This document shows positions 35,339 through 43,608 of a stretch of DNA of 64,000 nt, piece after piece. Numbering within the stretch: the stretch's first letter is position 1; each line of letters starts with the position of its first letter. The position numbers and the translations under genes were made by a program. The stretch lies in assembly GCA_913055875.1 (NCBI GenBank), contig CAJXJY010000005.1, forward strand, positions 1 to 64,000. The letters run 5' to 3'. This stretch comes from an uncultured Altererythrobacter sp. (GTDB lineage: Bacteria > Pseudomonadota > Alphaproteobacteria > Sphingomonadales > Sphingomonadaceae). The notes under the pieces are model-generated. The model searched no databases. It was given only the letters and a program-made list of their open reading frames with translations, and had not been told where the DNA came from.

Positions 35339-36913
35339 ATGCTCTTTACCGATCCGGTATATCTGTTCCTGTTTTTTCCTATCGTCGTCATAGGGGTCGG
35401 TTTGCTCAGGCGCTATCTCGGCGTCGAGGCGGTGCTGACCTTCCTGTTCGTTGCGTCGTGCATCTTCTATGTCGGGTGGGGCGTCGACTATCTGCTGATG
35501 ATGTTGACGAGCATCGTCGTCAACTGGGTGCTGTCGCAGATCCTGCTCGCGCTGCCGGATTCGAGGCGGGGATCGCGCAAATGGATCTTCTGGCTCGGCA
35601 TAGCCTTCAATATTTCCGCGCTGGTCTGGTTCAAGTATTCGTTCTTCATATTCAATTTCAGCACCGGTGCTGCCGCCCTGAGCGCGGGAACGGTGGCGAT
35701 CCCGGTGGGGATATCGTTCTACACGTTCCAGCAGGCCGTTTTCCTTCAGGATGCGTACAACCGCGACACGCACGTCGTCGGCTATCTCGGCAATGCCAAC
35801 GGGGCTGCGGGGATATCGCGCGGATTCGTCCGGTACGCCGCCTTCATCGCCTTCTTCCCGCAGCTGGTCATCGGACCGATCGTCTACCTCAAGGAATTCG
35901 CGCCGCAGGTGAGGGATGCGACCTTCGGCAGGATTCGCCGCGACAATCTCGAAATCGGATTGTTCCTGCTGGTCGTCGGCCTGTTCAAGAAGGTCGTCAT
36001 CGCCGACAACCTCGCCCGGATCGTCGATCCCGGCTTCCAGAGCGCCTCGGCCGGGGCGGACCTGAACGTGATCGAGGCCTGGACGTCCGCTTTCGGGTAT
36101 TACGGACAGCTGTATTTCGACTTCTCCGGCTATAGCGACATGGCGCTGGGGGCGGCGCGCATACTGGGCATCACCTTGCCGATCAATTTTGCCTCGCCGC
36201 TGAAGGCGAACAGCATCGCGGACTTCTACAAGCGGTGGCATATCACGCTGACCCGCGTGATCGCGCGGTTCATGTATACGCCGATTTCGATCTGGGGCGC
36301 GCGGTTCGCCAGCACCAGGATTTCATGGCGCCCGCTTCGCCGCTTTCCCCTCATATGGCTCCCGCTGCTGGTCAATTTCGAAGTCATTGCGCTGTGGCAC
36401 GGTGCGGCCTCGACGTTCCTGCTGTTCGGCATCATTCACGGGTTGTGGTATATCGCCGAGACCGAAACCAGGCAGACTTCGGCGTGGCGCAGATGGAAGT
36501 CGCGCACCAGCGAGCGGACCCGCAACGTGCTGGGCCGCATCCTCTTCACCGTCCCCATGGTGTTGTGTTTCGCTCTCTTCCGCTCCGACGGGTTGTCGAC
36601 CATGGGCACGTTGATGCAGTCGATGTTCCTCTTGCAGGAAAACCCGCTTGCCGGGATCGGCATGCAAGCGATCCTGGACGCGGGGCTGGTGTTCGGGGCC
36701 ATGGCGATCTGCTGGTTCCTGCCCAACGTCTATGAACTCACCAGGAACTTCAAACCCGGCATCTTCACCTGGACCTATGCGGACGGCAATACGGGCCTGG
36801 CACGGCTCAGGTGGTCGCCGAACCTGCTGTGGGGCGTGGTGACGGCCGGCGCTGCGATGGCTACACTGTATTATATCGGTCGGCTTCCGCCGTTTCTCTA
36901 CCTGGGCTTCTGA
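35339..36913 (+). CDS. MBOAT-family membrane-bound O-acyltransferase (AlgI/DltB-like)
   Basis: 524 residues from the ATG at 35339; a TTG two codons upstream is also possible. About ten membrane segments. The family signature is in VIALWHGAASTFLLFGIIHG, with the invariant active-site His at 354 and a second His at 367, plus FPQLVIGPIVY and YGQLYFDFSGYSDMALG as in AlgI. MBOATs move an acyl group from a cytoplasmic carrier across the membrane to an exported glycan or protein. It is first of five same-strand genes ending with FkbH. Codon use is less GC-biased than in neighbours outside the cluster. Confidence 0.93.
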   Translation: MLFTDPVYLFLFFPIVVIGVGLLRRYLGVEAVLTFLFVASCIFYVGWGVDYLLMMLTSIVVNWVLSQILLALPDSRRGSRKWIFWLGIAFNISALVWFKYSFFIFNFSTGAAALSAGTVAIPVGISFYTFQQAVFLQDAYNRDTHVVGYLGNANGAAGISRGFVRYAAFIAFFPQLVIGPIVYLKEFAPQVRDATFGRIRRDNLEIGLFLLVVGLFKKVVIADNLARIVDPGFQSASAGADLNVIEAWTSAFGYYGQLYFDFSGYSDMALGAARILGITLPINFASPLKANSIADFYKRWHITLTRVIARFMYTPISIWGARFASTRISWRPLRRFPLIWLPLLVNFEVIALWHGAASTFLLFGIIHGLWYIAETETRQTSAWRRWKSRTSERTRNVLGRILFTVPMVLCFALFRSDGLSTMGTLMQSMFLLQENPLAGIGMQAILDAGLVFGAMAICWFLPNVYELTRNFKPGIFTWTYADGNTGLARLRWSPNLLWGVVTAGAAMATLYYIGRLPPFLYLGF

Positions 36914-36918
36914 GTTTC

Positions 36919-38079
36919 ATGAACGACGTTCCCGACACTCCCGCGACCGAGCAGCATGTCGACACCGGACTGTCCGTGTTGCGCTCGATGTTCGTCGCTC
37001 CGCTGATCGCGGTGTTCGGCTTTTTCTGGATCGCTACCGTCGCGGCGATCGCGGTGGATCCGCTCGACCTGTACGAATGGGGTACGCCGCCCAAGCTGTT
37101 GCCCGACTACAGCGTGCACAAGGGGCGTTCGATGTTCTCCGCCGCGGCGCGAACCGATGTCGATATCCTGCTGATCGGCTCGTCGACGGTCGCAGCGATC
37201 ACCAGCGGGCAGTTGGAAGAGGAGTTCGGGGTCGACAAGGCATTCAATTTCAGCATCACCGGCCCCCGGCCGGCCGATCGCCGGATGATCCTGGCGCAGG
37301 TTGCCGAACATTCGCCTGCCGAACGGGTCATAGTCAGCTTCGACTGGTCGTTTGCGCTTCCCGCCGACTATGCGCATCCGGCAGTGCCGACTTTCATGTT
37401 CGACGACAATATATTCAACGATCTGCGGCTGGCGTCGCCGATGGTTATCGGACTCACATGGCAGAAGATGCTCGGTCGCCCCGTTGGGTTGTCGGGGTGG
37501 GATTACGCATCGACCATGCCCGGCGATCGGCGAAGGTATCGCCGGTTCCAGGAAAGAATGGCGCGGGAAGCGCACCGCCCCCTGCCCGAAATCGAATATC
37601 CCGCCCCCGGCGCGACGGACGTGTCGTGTTCGGATTATCCGCTGGTATCCGAAATCCTGCCCGAACTGGTCGACGGACTGACCAGCAGGGGCAAGGCGGT
37701 CGATTTCATCATTCCACCCTATTCGCTGCGGTTGTATCGCACGTGGCGGTCGCGTACGGACGAAGCGGCCCTGAAGGTTCGTCCCTTTCTCGCCCGGCAA
37801 TTGGCGATCCGCCGATGCCTTGTCGAGGCGCTCGGCTCTCACGACAAGGTCCGGATCTTCGCATTCGACAACGAAACCTGGATCACGGGCGATCTGGCCA
37901 ATTATCGCGACGAGGCCCATCTCCACGAGCCCGAGGTATACAGCTTCATGGTGAGCAGCATGGCGGAGGGACGCAACCGGCTCACCGCGGATAATTTCGA
38001 CGAATATGCGGCGACTCTCATTGCGAATGTCGCAGGCAGCACCCAGAACCCGGCGCATGACGAGGATTCAGAACGATGA
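36919..38079 (+). CDS. Membrane-anchored SGNH-type hydrolase-like protein, MBOAT partner
   Basis: 386 residues. One membrane segment (about 27-46) precedes a periplasmic domain. ILLIGSSTVAA (Gly87-Ser88-Ser89) resembles SGNH block I, and DEAH (Asp331, His334) fits the catalytic DxxH near the C-terminus. This topology matches DltD, AlgJ/AlgX and similar proteins that work with MBOATs in glycan acylation. I did not recognise a more specific family. It starts 5 bp after the MBOAT stop and overlaps the methyltransferase start (ATGA). Confidence 0.75.
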   Translation: MNDVPDTPATEQHVDTGLSVLRSMFVAPLIAVFGFFWIATVAAIAVDPLDLYEWGTPPKLLPDYSVHKGRSMFSAAARTDVDILLIGSSTVAAITSGQLEEEFGVDKAFNFSITGPRPADRRMILAQVAEHSPAERVIVSFDWSFALPADYAHPAVPTFMFDDNIFNDLRLASPMVIGLTWQKMLGRPVGLSGWDYASTMPGDRRRYRRFQERMAREAHRPLPEIEYPAPGATDVSCSDYPLVSEILPELVDGLTSRGKAVDFIIPPYSLRLYRTWRSRTDEAALKVRPFLARQLAIRRCLVEALGSHDKVRIFAFDNETWITGDLANYRDEAHLHEPEVYSFMVSSMAEGRNRLTADNFDEYAATLIANVAGSTQNPAHDEDSER

Positions 38080-38987
38080 ACAAGCTTGAAGCGTATCCGA
38101 CCCTATCCAGACTTTACGATCTCCAGCTGGAAGTATTCCCGGCGCACGAGGACTTCCTCAAGCGCCGCTTCGAAAACTCCTCCGACGAACACATCGGCGA
38201 AGTCGCGCAGCTCGCGGAGATCGTGGAGCGCATAGCCGGCTACAATCTGCGGGTCATTGCGGAGGATTACGCCTGGCTCACGGACAGGATGCTCGAGGAG
38301 GAGTATCACTTCCGCCGGACCGGCAAGTATCGCCTGTCGACCTTCGAAGAGGCCGAGCGAACCGTCTATGCCGATCCGGTCTTCATGCAGAAATACATGA
38401 ACGGTGTCCTGCTCTCCCACCTGTGGTGGGGCAATCACTCGCGCGTGATCGTCTATTTCCGCCGCCAGTTCCTGCCCCTCATCCGCGAGGGCGGGAGCCA
38501 TCTCGAAGTCGGTCCGGGCCACGGCCTCCTGCTCTATCTCGCCGCCCAGTCGCAGGCCGGTTCGGTGACCGGATGGGACGTCAGCGAAACCAGCCTCAAG
38601 AACACCCGCAACGCCCTGCAGGCCATGGGTGTCGAGAAGCCGATCGCGCTCGAAGCCCACAATATCGTCAACGCGCCGTCGCAGAAATTCGACAGCCTCA
38701 CCTTCTCCGAGGTTCTCGAGCATCTGGAAGAGCCGCTCGAGGCGCTCAAGATTCTGCGCTCGCTGCTGAACGAAGGGGGCAAGATTTTCGTCCACGCCCC
38801 GGTCAACTCGCCCGCGCCCGACCACATCTACCTGTTCGAGGACCCCGAGGCGATCATCGACATGGTCGAGCAGGCGGGCTTCAAGATCGAGAAGACGGAA
38901 TGCTTCCCCGGCATGGACGCACCGATCGACCGCGCCCGGAAGCTCAAGCTCACCATTTCGACGATCGTCGTCGGCACCGCAATCTAG
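38076..38987 (+). CDS. Class I SAM-dependent methyltransferase
   Basis: 303 residues. A helical N-terminal part (about 1-135) is followed by a Rossmann methyltransferase with motif I HLEVGPGHGLLLYLA (about 142-156), an acidic strand VTGWDVSETSL, and a motif-IV-like FSEVLEHLEEPLEAL. Cytoplasmic. Its coupling to the SGNH-like gene and position before the ACP suggest it methylates the transferred group or the acceptor. Whether it is O-, N- or C-directed cannot be told. Confidence 0.85.
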   Translation: MNKLEAYPTLSRLYDLQLEVFPAHEDFLKRRFENSSDEHIGEVAQLAEIVERIAGYNLRVIAEDYAWLTDRMLEEEYHFRRTGKYRLSTFEEAERTVYADPVFMQKYMNGVLLSHLWWGNHSRVIVYFRRQFLPLIREGGSHLEVGPGHGLLLYLAAQSQAGSVTGWDVSETSLKNTRNALQAMGVEKPIALEAHNIVNAPSQKFDSLTFSEVLEHLEEPLEALKILRSLLNEGGKIFVHAPVNSPAPDHIYLFEDPEAIIDMVEQAGFKIEKTECFPGMDAPIDRARKLKLTISTIVVGTAI

Positions 38988-38998
38988 AAGGATCAAGC

Positions 38999-39244
38999 AT
39001 GACAAACGAAGCAATCTACGCGGAAATCGAACCTGTCTTCCGGGAGTTGTTCGACGACTACGAAGGCCCGGTCAACGCAGAGCTGACGGGCAACGACGTC
39101 GACCAGTGGGACAGCCTCGGCCATGTCCAGCTGGTCGTGTCGATCGAGCAGATTTTCGGCGTCCGGTTCGACCCGCAAGAGGTGACCGACCTGCCCAATC
39201 TGGGCGCGCTGGTAGACCTGATTGCCGCCAAGAAATCCGGCTGA
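38999..39244 (+). CDS. Acyl carrier protein
   Basis: 81 residues, acidic. The 4'-phosphopantetheine attachment Ser39 lies in DQWDSLGHVQLV, the DSL signature. It starts 11 bp after the methyltransferase with a GAAGGA ribosome-binding site. It is not the housekeeping fatty-acid ACP by context: it is a dedicated carrier between a methyltransferase and an FkbH protein, as in glyceryl-ACP systems, and parallels DltC. Confidence 0.93.
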   Translation: MTNEAIYAEIEPVFRELFDDYEGPVNAELTGNDVDQWDSLGHVQLVVSIEQIFGVRFDPQEVTDLPNLGALVDLIAAKKSG

Positions 39245-39362
39245 AGGAGGCGGGCGGGAGTGCCTTGACTCCCGGACGATAGATCGCAAGTCCGAAAAAA
39301 TGCGCCATTTGCGCCGGCGATTTCATGACTGCGACCGTCGTGTGTAGCAGCGGAGCGGAAAA

Positions 39363-41312
39363 ATGATCGAGCAGTTGCTCGAATGGAAGCCGGCGGGTTC
39401 GCCATCCTGGAAAAGTTGGAAGCAGGAGGCCGACCGCCTCGTCGCCGCGCTGGAGGCGGGGGAAGGCGATCCTGAGGCCACCGGCGCCCGGCTGGCCGAG
39501 CTGGCGCATCGCCTCGCCGGCGAACGGCTCGATCCGATGCAGCAGCTCCAGCTCGAGCGTCTCGCGCGGCGGATGGTCCGGTTCCACCGCTTTCTCGCGC
39601 CGCTGCGCCATATCCGGCTTGGCGTCGTGTCGGGCCGGACGCTCGATTTCCTGCTTCCGGCCCTGCAGGCCGCGGGCCTCGGCCGGCTGCTGCTGATCGA
39701 GCCGCAGCTCGCGCCGCTCGGCAGTGCGGCCGCCATCGGGCACGGCGCCGCGGCACCCTTCGAAGGCGATCTCGATGCGGCGCTCTACTGGCACGATGCG
39801 ACGGAGAGTTTTTCCGCCACTACGCTGCTCGACGAACAGCAGGAACAGGCCGCCTTCTCGGCCAGCATATCGCAGCTGCGGCAGACCATCGCGGGATTGC
39901 GCAGCGCTTGCGGGACCGAGGTCATGGTCACCACCTCGGTGACCCCGCGCGACCGGCGTATCTCGTCGATCGACGGGGCCATGCCCGGCACCATGGCGCG
40001 GTTCGTCCAGCGGACCAATTCCGCCCTGCTCGATGCTGCCGCCGAAGGCCACTGCATGGTCGCCGATATCGCAGCGCTCGCTGCCGATATCGGCCATGCG
40101 GCCTGGTTCGACCCGATGCGCCATTTCGAGCTCAAGGCGCCGTTCTCGATGGATCTCAATCCGGTCGTGGCGGACTTCATCGCCCGCAATCTGGCATCGC
40201 GGTTCGGGAAGGCCCGCCGCGCGCTCGTGATGGATCTCGACAACACCGTCTGGAACGGCGTGATCGGCGACGACGGAGTCGAAGGGATCGAGATCGGGCA
40301 GGGTTCGCCGCGCGGAGAGGCGCATCTGGCGCTCCAGAGCCTGGCGCTCGAACTGAAACGCCGCGGCGTGGCGCTGTGCGTCTGTTCCAAGAACAACGAC
40401 GAGACCGCGCGGCTGCCTTTCACCCAGCACCCCGACATGGCCCTTCGCGAAAACGATATCGCCGTTTTTCATGCCAGCTGGGACGACAAGGCCACCGGCA
40501 TCCGCGCGATCGCAGAGACGATGCGGCTCGGCGTCGAATCGCTCGCCTTCATCGACGACAATCCGGCCGAACGCGCGCGCGTGCGCGAAGAGCTTCCGTT
40601 CGTGTTCGTGCCCGAAGTGCCCGCCGACCCGTTCCGCTACGCGACGATCGTCGCGGCAAGCGGCGCGTTCGAACACCAGCCGCTGAACAGCGACGACGTG
40701 TTGCGGGCGGAATCCTACGCCGCCGATGCCAAGCGCGCCGAAATCAGCGCGACGGTCGGCAATTACGACGAATATCTGCAGCGGCTCGAAATGGAGATGA
40801 CGATCTCGCCCTTCGACGAGATCGGTCTGCCCCGCATCGCGCAGCTGATCAGCAAGTCGAACCAGTTCAACGTGACGACCAGGCGGCACGGCAGGGAGAC
40901 GCTGGAGGAATTCCGGGAATCGGGCGACTATCTGTGCTGGCAGGTGCGCCTCAGGGACGCCTTCTCCGACCACGGCATGATTGCGGTTGTCATCGTCCGC
41001 AAGGCGGGGGACGACTGGATCGTCGACACCTGGCTGCAATCCTGCCGCGTCCTCGAGCGCGGGGTCGAGCAGGAGATCATGGACAATCTCGCCGAACGCG
41101 CCCGCGCCGCGGGCGCGAAGCGGCTGTTCGCGGAATATATCGCAACGCCGAAGAACGCGATGGTATCCGACCTGTTCGTACGGCTCGGCTTCGACGAGAG
41201 CGCGACATTCCCGCTCGAACAGGATTACGAGGCTGCGAATTTCGTCTGCGACCTGCGGGAATATTCGAGCGCCGGGACCAAGATTTCCACCTCGGTCGAC
41301 CCCGAGGTCTGA
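39363..41312 (+). CDS. FkbH-type HAD-IIIC protein, predicted glyceryl-ACP synthase
   Basis: 649 residues. An N-terminal FkbH-type domain (about 45-260, IRLGVVSGRTLDFLLPALQA) is followed by a HAD-IIIC domain with catalytic Asp291 and Asp293 in VMDLDNTVWNGV, then CSKNNDETA and FIDDNPAERARV. A GNAT-like C-terminal region spans about 480-640 (QLISKSNQFNVTTRR...DAFSDHGMIAVV). Known FkbH enzymes take D-1,3-bisphosphoglycerate, lose the phosphate and load D-glycerate onto an ACP. The ACP gene lies 118 bp upstream. The same activity here is a strong inference, not shown. Confidence 0.9.
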   Translation: MIEQLLEWKPAGSPSWKSWKQEADRLVAALEAGEGDPEATGARLAELAHRLAGERLDPMQQLQLERLARRMVRFHRFLAPLRHIRLGVVSGRTLDFLLPALQAAGLGRLLLIEPQLAPLGSAAAIGHGAAAPFEGDLDAALYWHDATESFSATTLLDEQQEQAAFSASISQLRQTIAGLRSACGTEVMVTTSVTPRDRRISSIDGAMPGTMARFVQRTNSALLDAAAEGHCMVADIAALAADIGHAAWFDPMRHFELKAPFSMDLNPVVADFIARNLASRFGKARRALVMDLDNTVWNGVIGDDGVEGIEIGQGSPRGEAHLALQSLALELKRRGVALCVCSKNNDETARLPFTQHPDMALRENDIAVFHASWDDKATGIRAIAETMRLGVESLAFIDDNPAERARVREELPFVFVPEVPADPFRYATIVAASGAFEHQPLNSDDVLRAESYAADAKRAEISATVGNYDEYLQRLEMEMTISPFDEIGLPRIAQLISKSNQFNVTTRRHGRETLEEFRESGDYLCWQVRLRDAFSDHGMIAVVIVRKAGDDWIVDTWLQSCRVLERGVEQEIMDNLAERARAAGAKRLFAEYIATPKNAMVSDLFVRLGFDESATFPLEQDYEAANFVCDLREYSSAGTKISTSVDPEV

Positions 41313-41359
41313 CGCCCGACGGCAACTCCGACCCCAGGCTTCTCCGCCCGGTAATGGAG

Positions 41360-41400
41360 CAGGGCGGCGCGCATCGGCGCAGCCGCCCTGTCCGGGTTTT
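41360..41400 (+). terminator. Probable terminator of the acyltransferase/FkbH cluster
   Basis: CAGGGCGGC (41360-41368) pairs with GCCGCCCTG (41382-41390), followed after a short GC spacer by TTTT (41397-41400), about 50 bp downstream of the FkbH stop. The remaining 160 bp to panC show further GC-rich inverted pairs but no gene. Confidence 0.65.
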
Positions 41401-41566
41401 CGCAAGGGAGGAGGTTTGCGAAGGCCGGGCATACCGGCCCTGGCGGGCCGGCATACCCGACCCGTTGCGACCCGAGGGCACGAAGCGTGCTCCCCGAGGG
41501 CGCCCACATAGTGACGGCTTCGTGCCGCGTCTGTCCCCCAATCGGGGGACAGCGGCGGAGCCTGTC

Positions 41567-42421
41567 TCACTCCACGGGCATATTGTCGATCAATCGCGTG
41601 CCGCCGATCCGCGCTGCGACGAGCAGGCGGGCGGGGGTTTGCCCCAATGTGTTCAGCTTCGCCAGCGAAGCGGCGTCGGCGAGATCGGCGTAGTCGACCC
41701 GTTCGAACCCCGCGCCGAGCAGTTCGTCCTCGAGCGCGGCGAGCGTGCGCCCGACATCCTGCCCGTCCTCGATCCGCGCGATCGCCTCCTTCATCGCGCG
41801 CGGCAGCGTGCCCGCCGCCTCGCGCTGTTCGGGCGAGAGGTAACGGTTGCGGCTCGACATCGCGAGCCCGTCGGCCTCGCGCACCGTCGGCACGCCGACA
41901 ATGGAATCGACATGCGGCCGGGTCAGGTCGAGATCGCGTGCCATCCGGCGGATCACGGCGAGCTGCTGCCAGTCCTTCTCGCCGAACAGTGCGACATCGG
42001 GCCGCACCTGGTGGAACAGCTTGCACACCACGGTCGCGACGCCGTCGAAATGGCCCGGCCTGTCCGCCCCGCAAAAGCCCGCGCTGACGCCTTCGACCGT
42101 GATCGAGGTCGCAAACCCGTCGGGATACATTGCTTCGACCGGAGGCGCCCACAGCAGGTCGACGCCTTCGGCCTCGAGCAGGGCCGCATCCGCCTCCAGC
42201 TGGCGCGGATAGGCGTCGAGGTCCTCGCCCGGCCCGAATTGCGTCGGGTTGACGAAGATCGACACCGCCACCCGGTCGGCTTGCCGTGCGGCCTCGCGCA
42301 CCAGCGTCAGGTGCCCTTCGTGCAGCGCGCCCATGGTCGGCACCAGCGCCAGCGTCTCGCCGCCTTGGCGCAGGGCGGCGACCGCGTTTCTCAACATGTC
42401 GAGACGTTTGACCGTTTGCAC
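41567..42421 (-). CDS. panC: Pantothenate synthetase
   Basis: 284 residues from a GTG at 42421, chosen because it places the start at the same distance from LRNAVAALR as in E. coli PanC; an ATG eight codons later would truncate the first helix. It condenses pantoate and beta-alanine using ATP. Motifs: LVPTMGALHEGH (HxGH-type), FVNPTQFGPGEDLDAYPR, GEKDWQQL and MSSRNRYLSP (KMSKS-like). Divergent from mipZ across 85 bp. Confidence 0.96.
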   Translation of the reverse strand: MQTVKRLDMLRNAVAALRQGGETLALVPTMGALHEGHLTLVREAARQADRVAVSIFVNPTQFGPGEDLDAYPRQLEADAALLEAEGVDLLWAPPVEAMYPDGFATSITVEGVSAGFCGADRPGHFDGVATVVCKLFHQVRPDVALFGEKDWQQLAVIRRMARDLDLTRPHVDSIVGVPTVREADGLAMSSRNRYLSPEQREAAGTLPRAMKEAIARIEDGQDVGRTLAALEDELLGAGFERVDYADLADAASLAKLNTLGQTPARLLVAARIGGTRLIDNMPVE

Positions 42422-42506
42422 CGTTTCGACCCCTTGGATAGGAAGCAACGGGGCGCTGTTACACACCGGCACGCCCGCGTAGCAAGCAGCAGGAAAGGCG
42501 CACCCC

Positions 42507-43307
42507 TTGTCGACCAGGCCCCCGCACCGGATCACCTTCGCCAACGAGAAGGGCGGAACCGGCAAGTCGACCACAGCAGTCCATATCGCCGTCGCGCTGG
42601 CCTATCGCGGCGCGCGCGTCGCGGCGCTCGACCTCGACCCGCGCCAGCGCACCATGCACCGCTATTTCGAGAACCGCGCCGAGACGGCGGCACGGCGCGG
42701 GATCGACCTGCCGACGGCGCAATGCGAGGTCTTCGACGGCGACGGCATCGACGACCTCGACGAGGCGCTTGCGCGTCTCGGGGCCAATGCCGATTTCCTG
42801 ATTGTCGACACGCCGGGGCGCGACGATCCGTACGCGCGCCACGCGGCGGTCGAGGCGGACACGCTGGTCACGCCGCTCAACGACAGCTTCGTCGATTTCG
42901 ACCTCATCGGCCAGGTCGATGCCGAAAGTTTCAAGGTCCGCCGCCTCAGCTTCTACGCCGAGCTGATCTGGGAGACGCGCAAGCGTCGCGCGCTGCAGCG
43001 GCGGCAGGAGATCGACTGGGTGGTGGTGCGCAACCGCACCGGTCATGTCGAGGCGCGCAACATGCTGCGGATCGAGAAGGCGCTCAAGGAGCTGAGCCAG
43101 CGCGCCGGTTTCCGCGTCGCGCAGGGCTTGTCCGAACGCGTCATCTATCGCGAACTGTTCCCGTCCGGGCTGACGCTGCTCGACAAGGGCCATCTGGGCG
43201 AACTCGGCACCAGCCATCTCGTCGCGCGGGTCGAGTTGAACGGGCTGCTCTCGGGGCTCCATCTGCCCGAGGTGGCGAGCCCGGCCCCCGAACTGGAGCT
43301 CGCCTGA
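42507..43307 (+). CDS. mipZ: MipZ-type division-site positioning ATPase
   Basis: 266 residues from a TTG start. ParA/MinD superfamily: deviant Walker A EKGGTGKST (Lys20), FLIVDTPGRDDPY and a switch region TLVTPLNDSFVDFDLIGQ. The length and the DSFVDFDLIGQVD block match MipZ of Caulobacter, which forms a gradient from ParB-bound origins and keeps FtsZ off the poles. It is followed 3 bp later by a membrane J-protein gene. Confidence 0.93.
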   Translation: MSTRPPHRITFANEKGGTGKSTTAVHIAVALAYRGARVAALDLDPRQRTMHRYFENRAETAARRGIDLPTAQCEVFDGDGIDDLDEALARLGANADFLIVDTPGRDDPYARHAAVEADTLVTPLNDSFVDFDLIGQVDAESFKVRRLSFYAELIWETRKRRALQRRQEIDWVVVRNRTGHVEARNMLRIEKALKELSQRAGFRVAQGLSERVIYRELFPSGLTLLDKGHLGELGTSHLVARVELNGLLSGLHLPEVASPAPELELA

Positions 43308-43310
43308 GCG

Positions 43311-43598
43311 ATGCTCAAGCTGCTGCTCCTCGCGGTGGGGATTTCGGTGCTGTGCCGCTGGGCGCTGGGAAAGTGGCCGTGGGATTATCTGCGCCCTCCT
43401 CCGACCCGCAGCCAGGCGGTGTTCAAGGCGCGCAAGCTGCTTTCGGTGAGTGCGAGGGCGGACCGGGCCGAGATCCTCGAAGCGCACAAGCGGCTGGTTG
43501 CGATGGTGCACCCCGACCGCGGCGGCACCAATGCACAGGTGCACGAGGCCAATGCCGCGCGCGACCTGCTGCTCGACGAATTGCCCTACGAATCCTGA
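43311..43598 (+). CDS. Small membrane-anchored J-domain protein (Tim14-like layout)
   Basis: 95 residues. One N-terminal membrane segment (about 2-18) is followed by a shortened J-domain at the very C-terminus with helix II EAHKRLVAMV and the HPD motif in VHPDRGGTN. The order, membrane anchor then J-domain, resembles mitochondrial Pam18/Tim14 and alphaproteobacterial homologues. It should stimulate an Hsp70 at the inner membrane. Tightly linked to mipZ and to the downstream phosphohexomutase. Confidence 0.87.
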   Translation: MLKLLLLAVGISVLCRWALGKWPWDYLRPPPTRSQAVFKARKLLSVSARADRAEILEAHKRLVAMVHPDRGGTNAQVHEANAARDLLLDELPYES

Positions 43599-43608
43599 AA
43601 GAGCCGTC

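Noticed and set aside
39072-42152. A 1026-codon open frame opposite the FkbH and ACP genes
   Set aside because: No recognisable domain, and it covers two convincing genes on the other strand.
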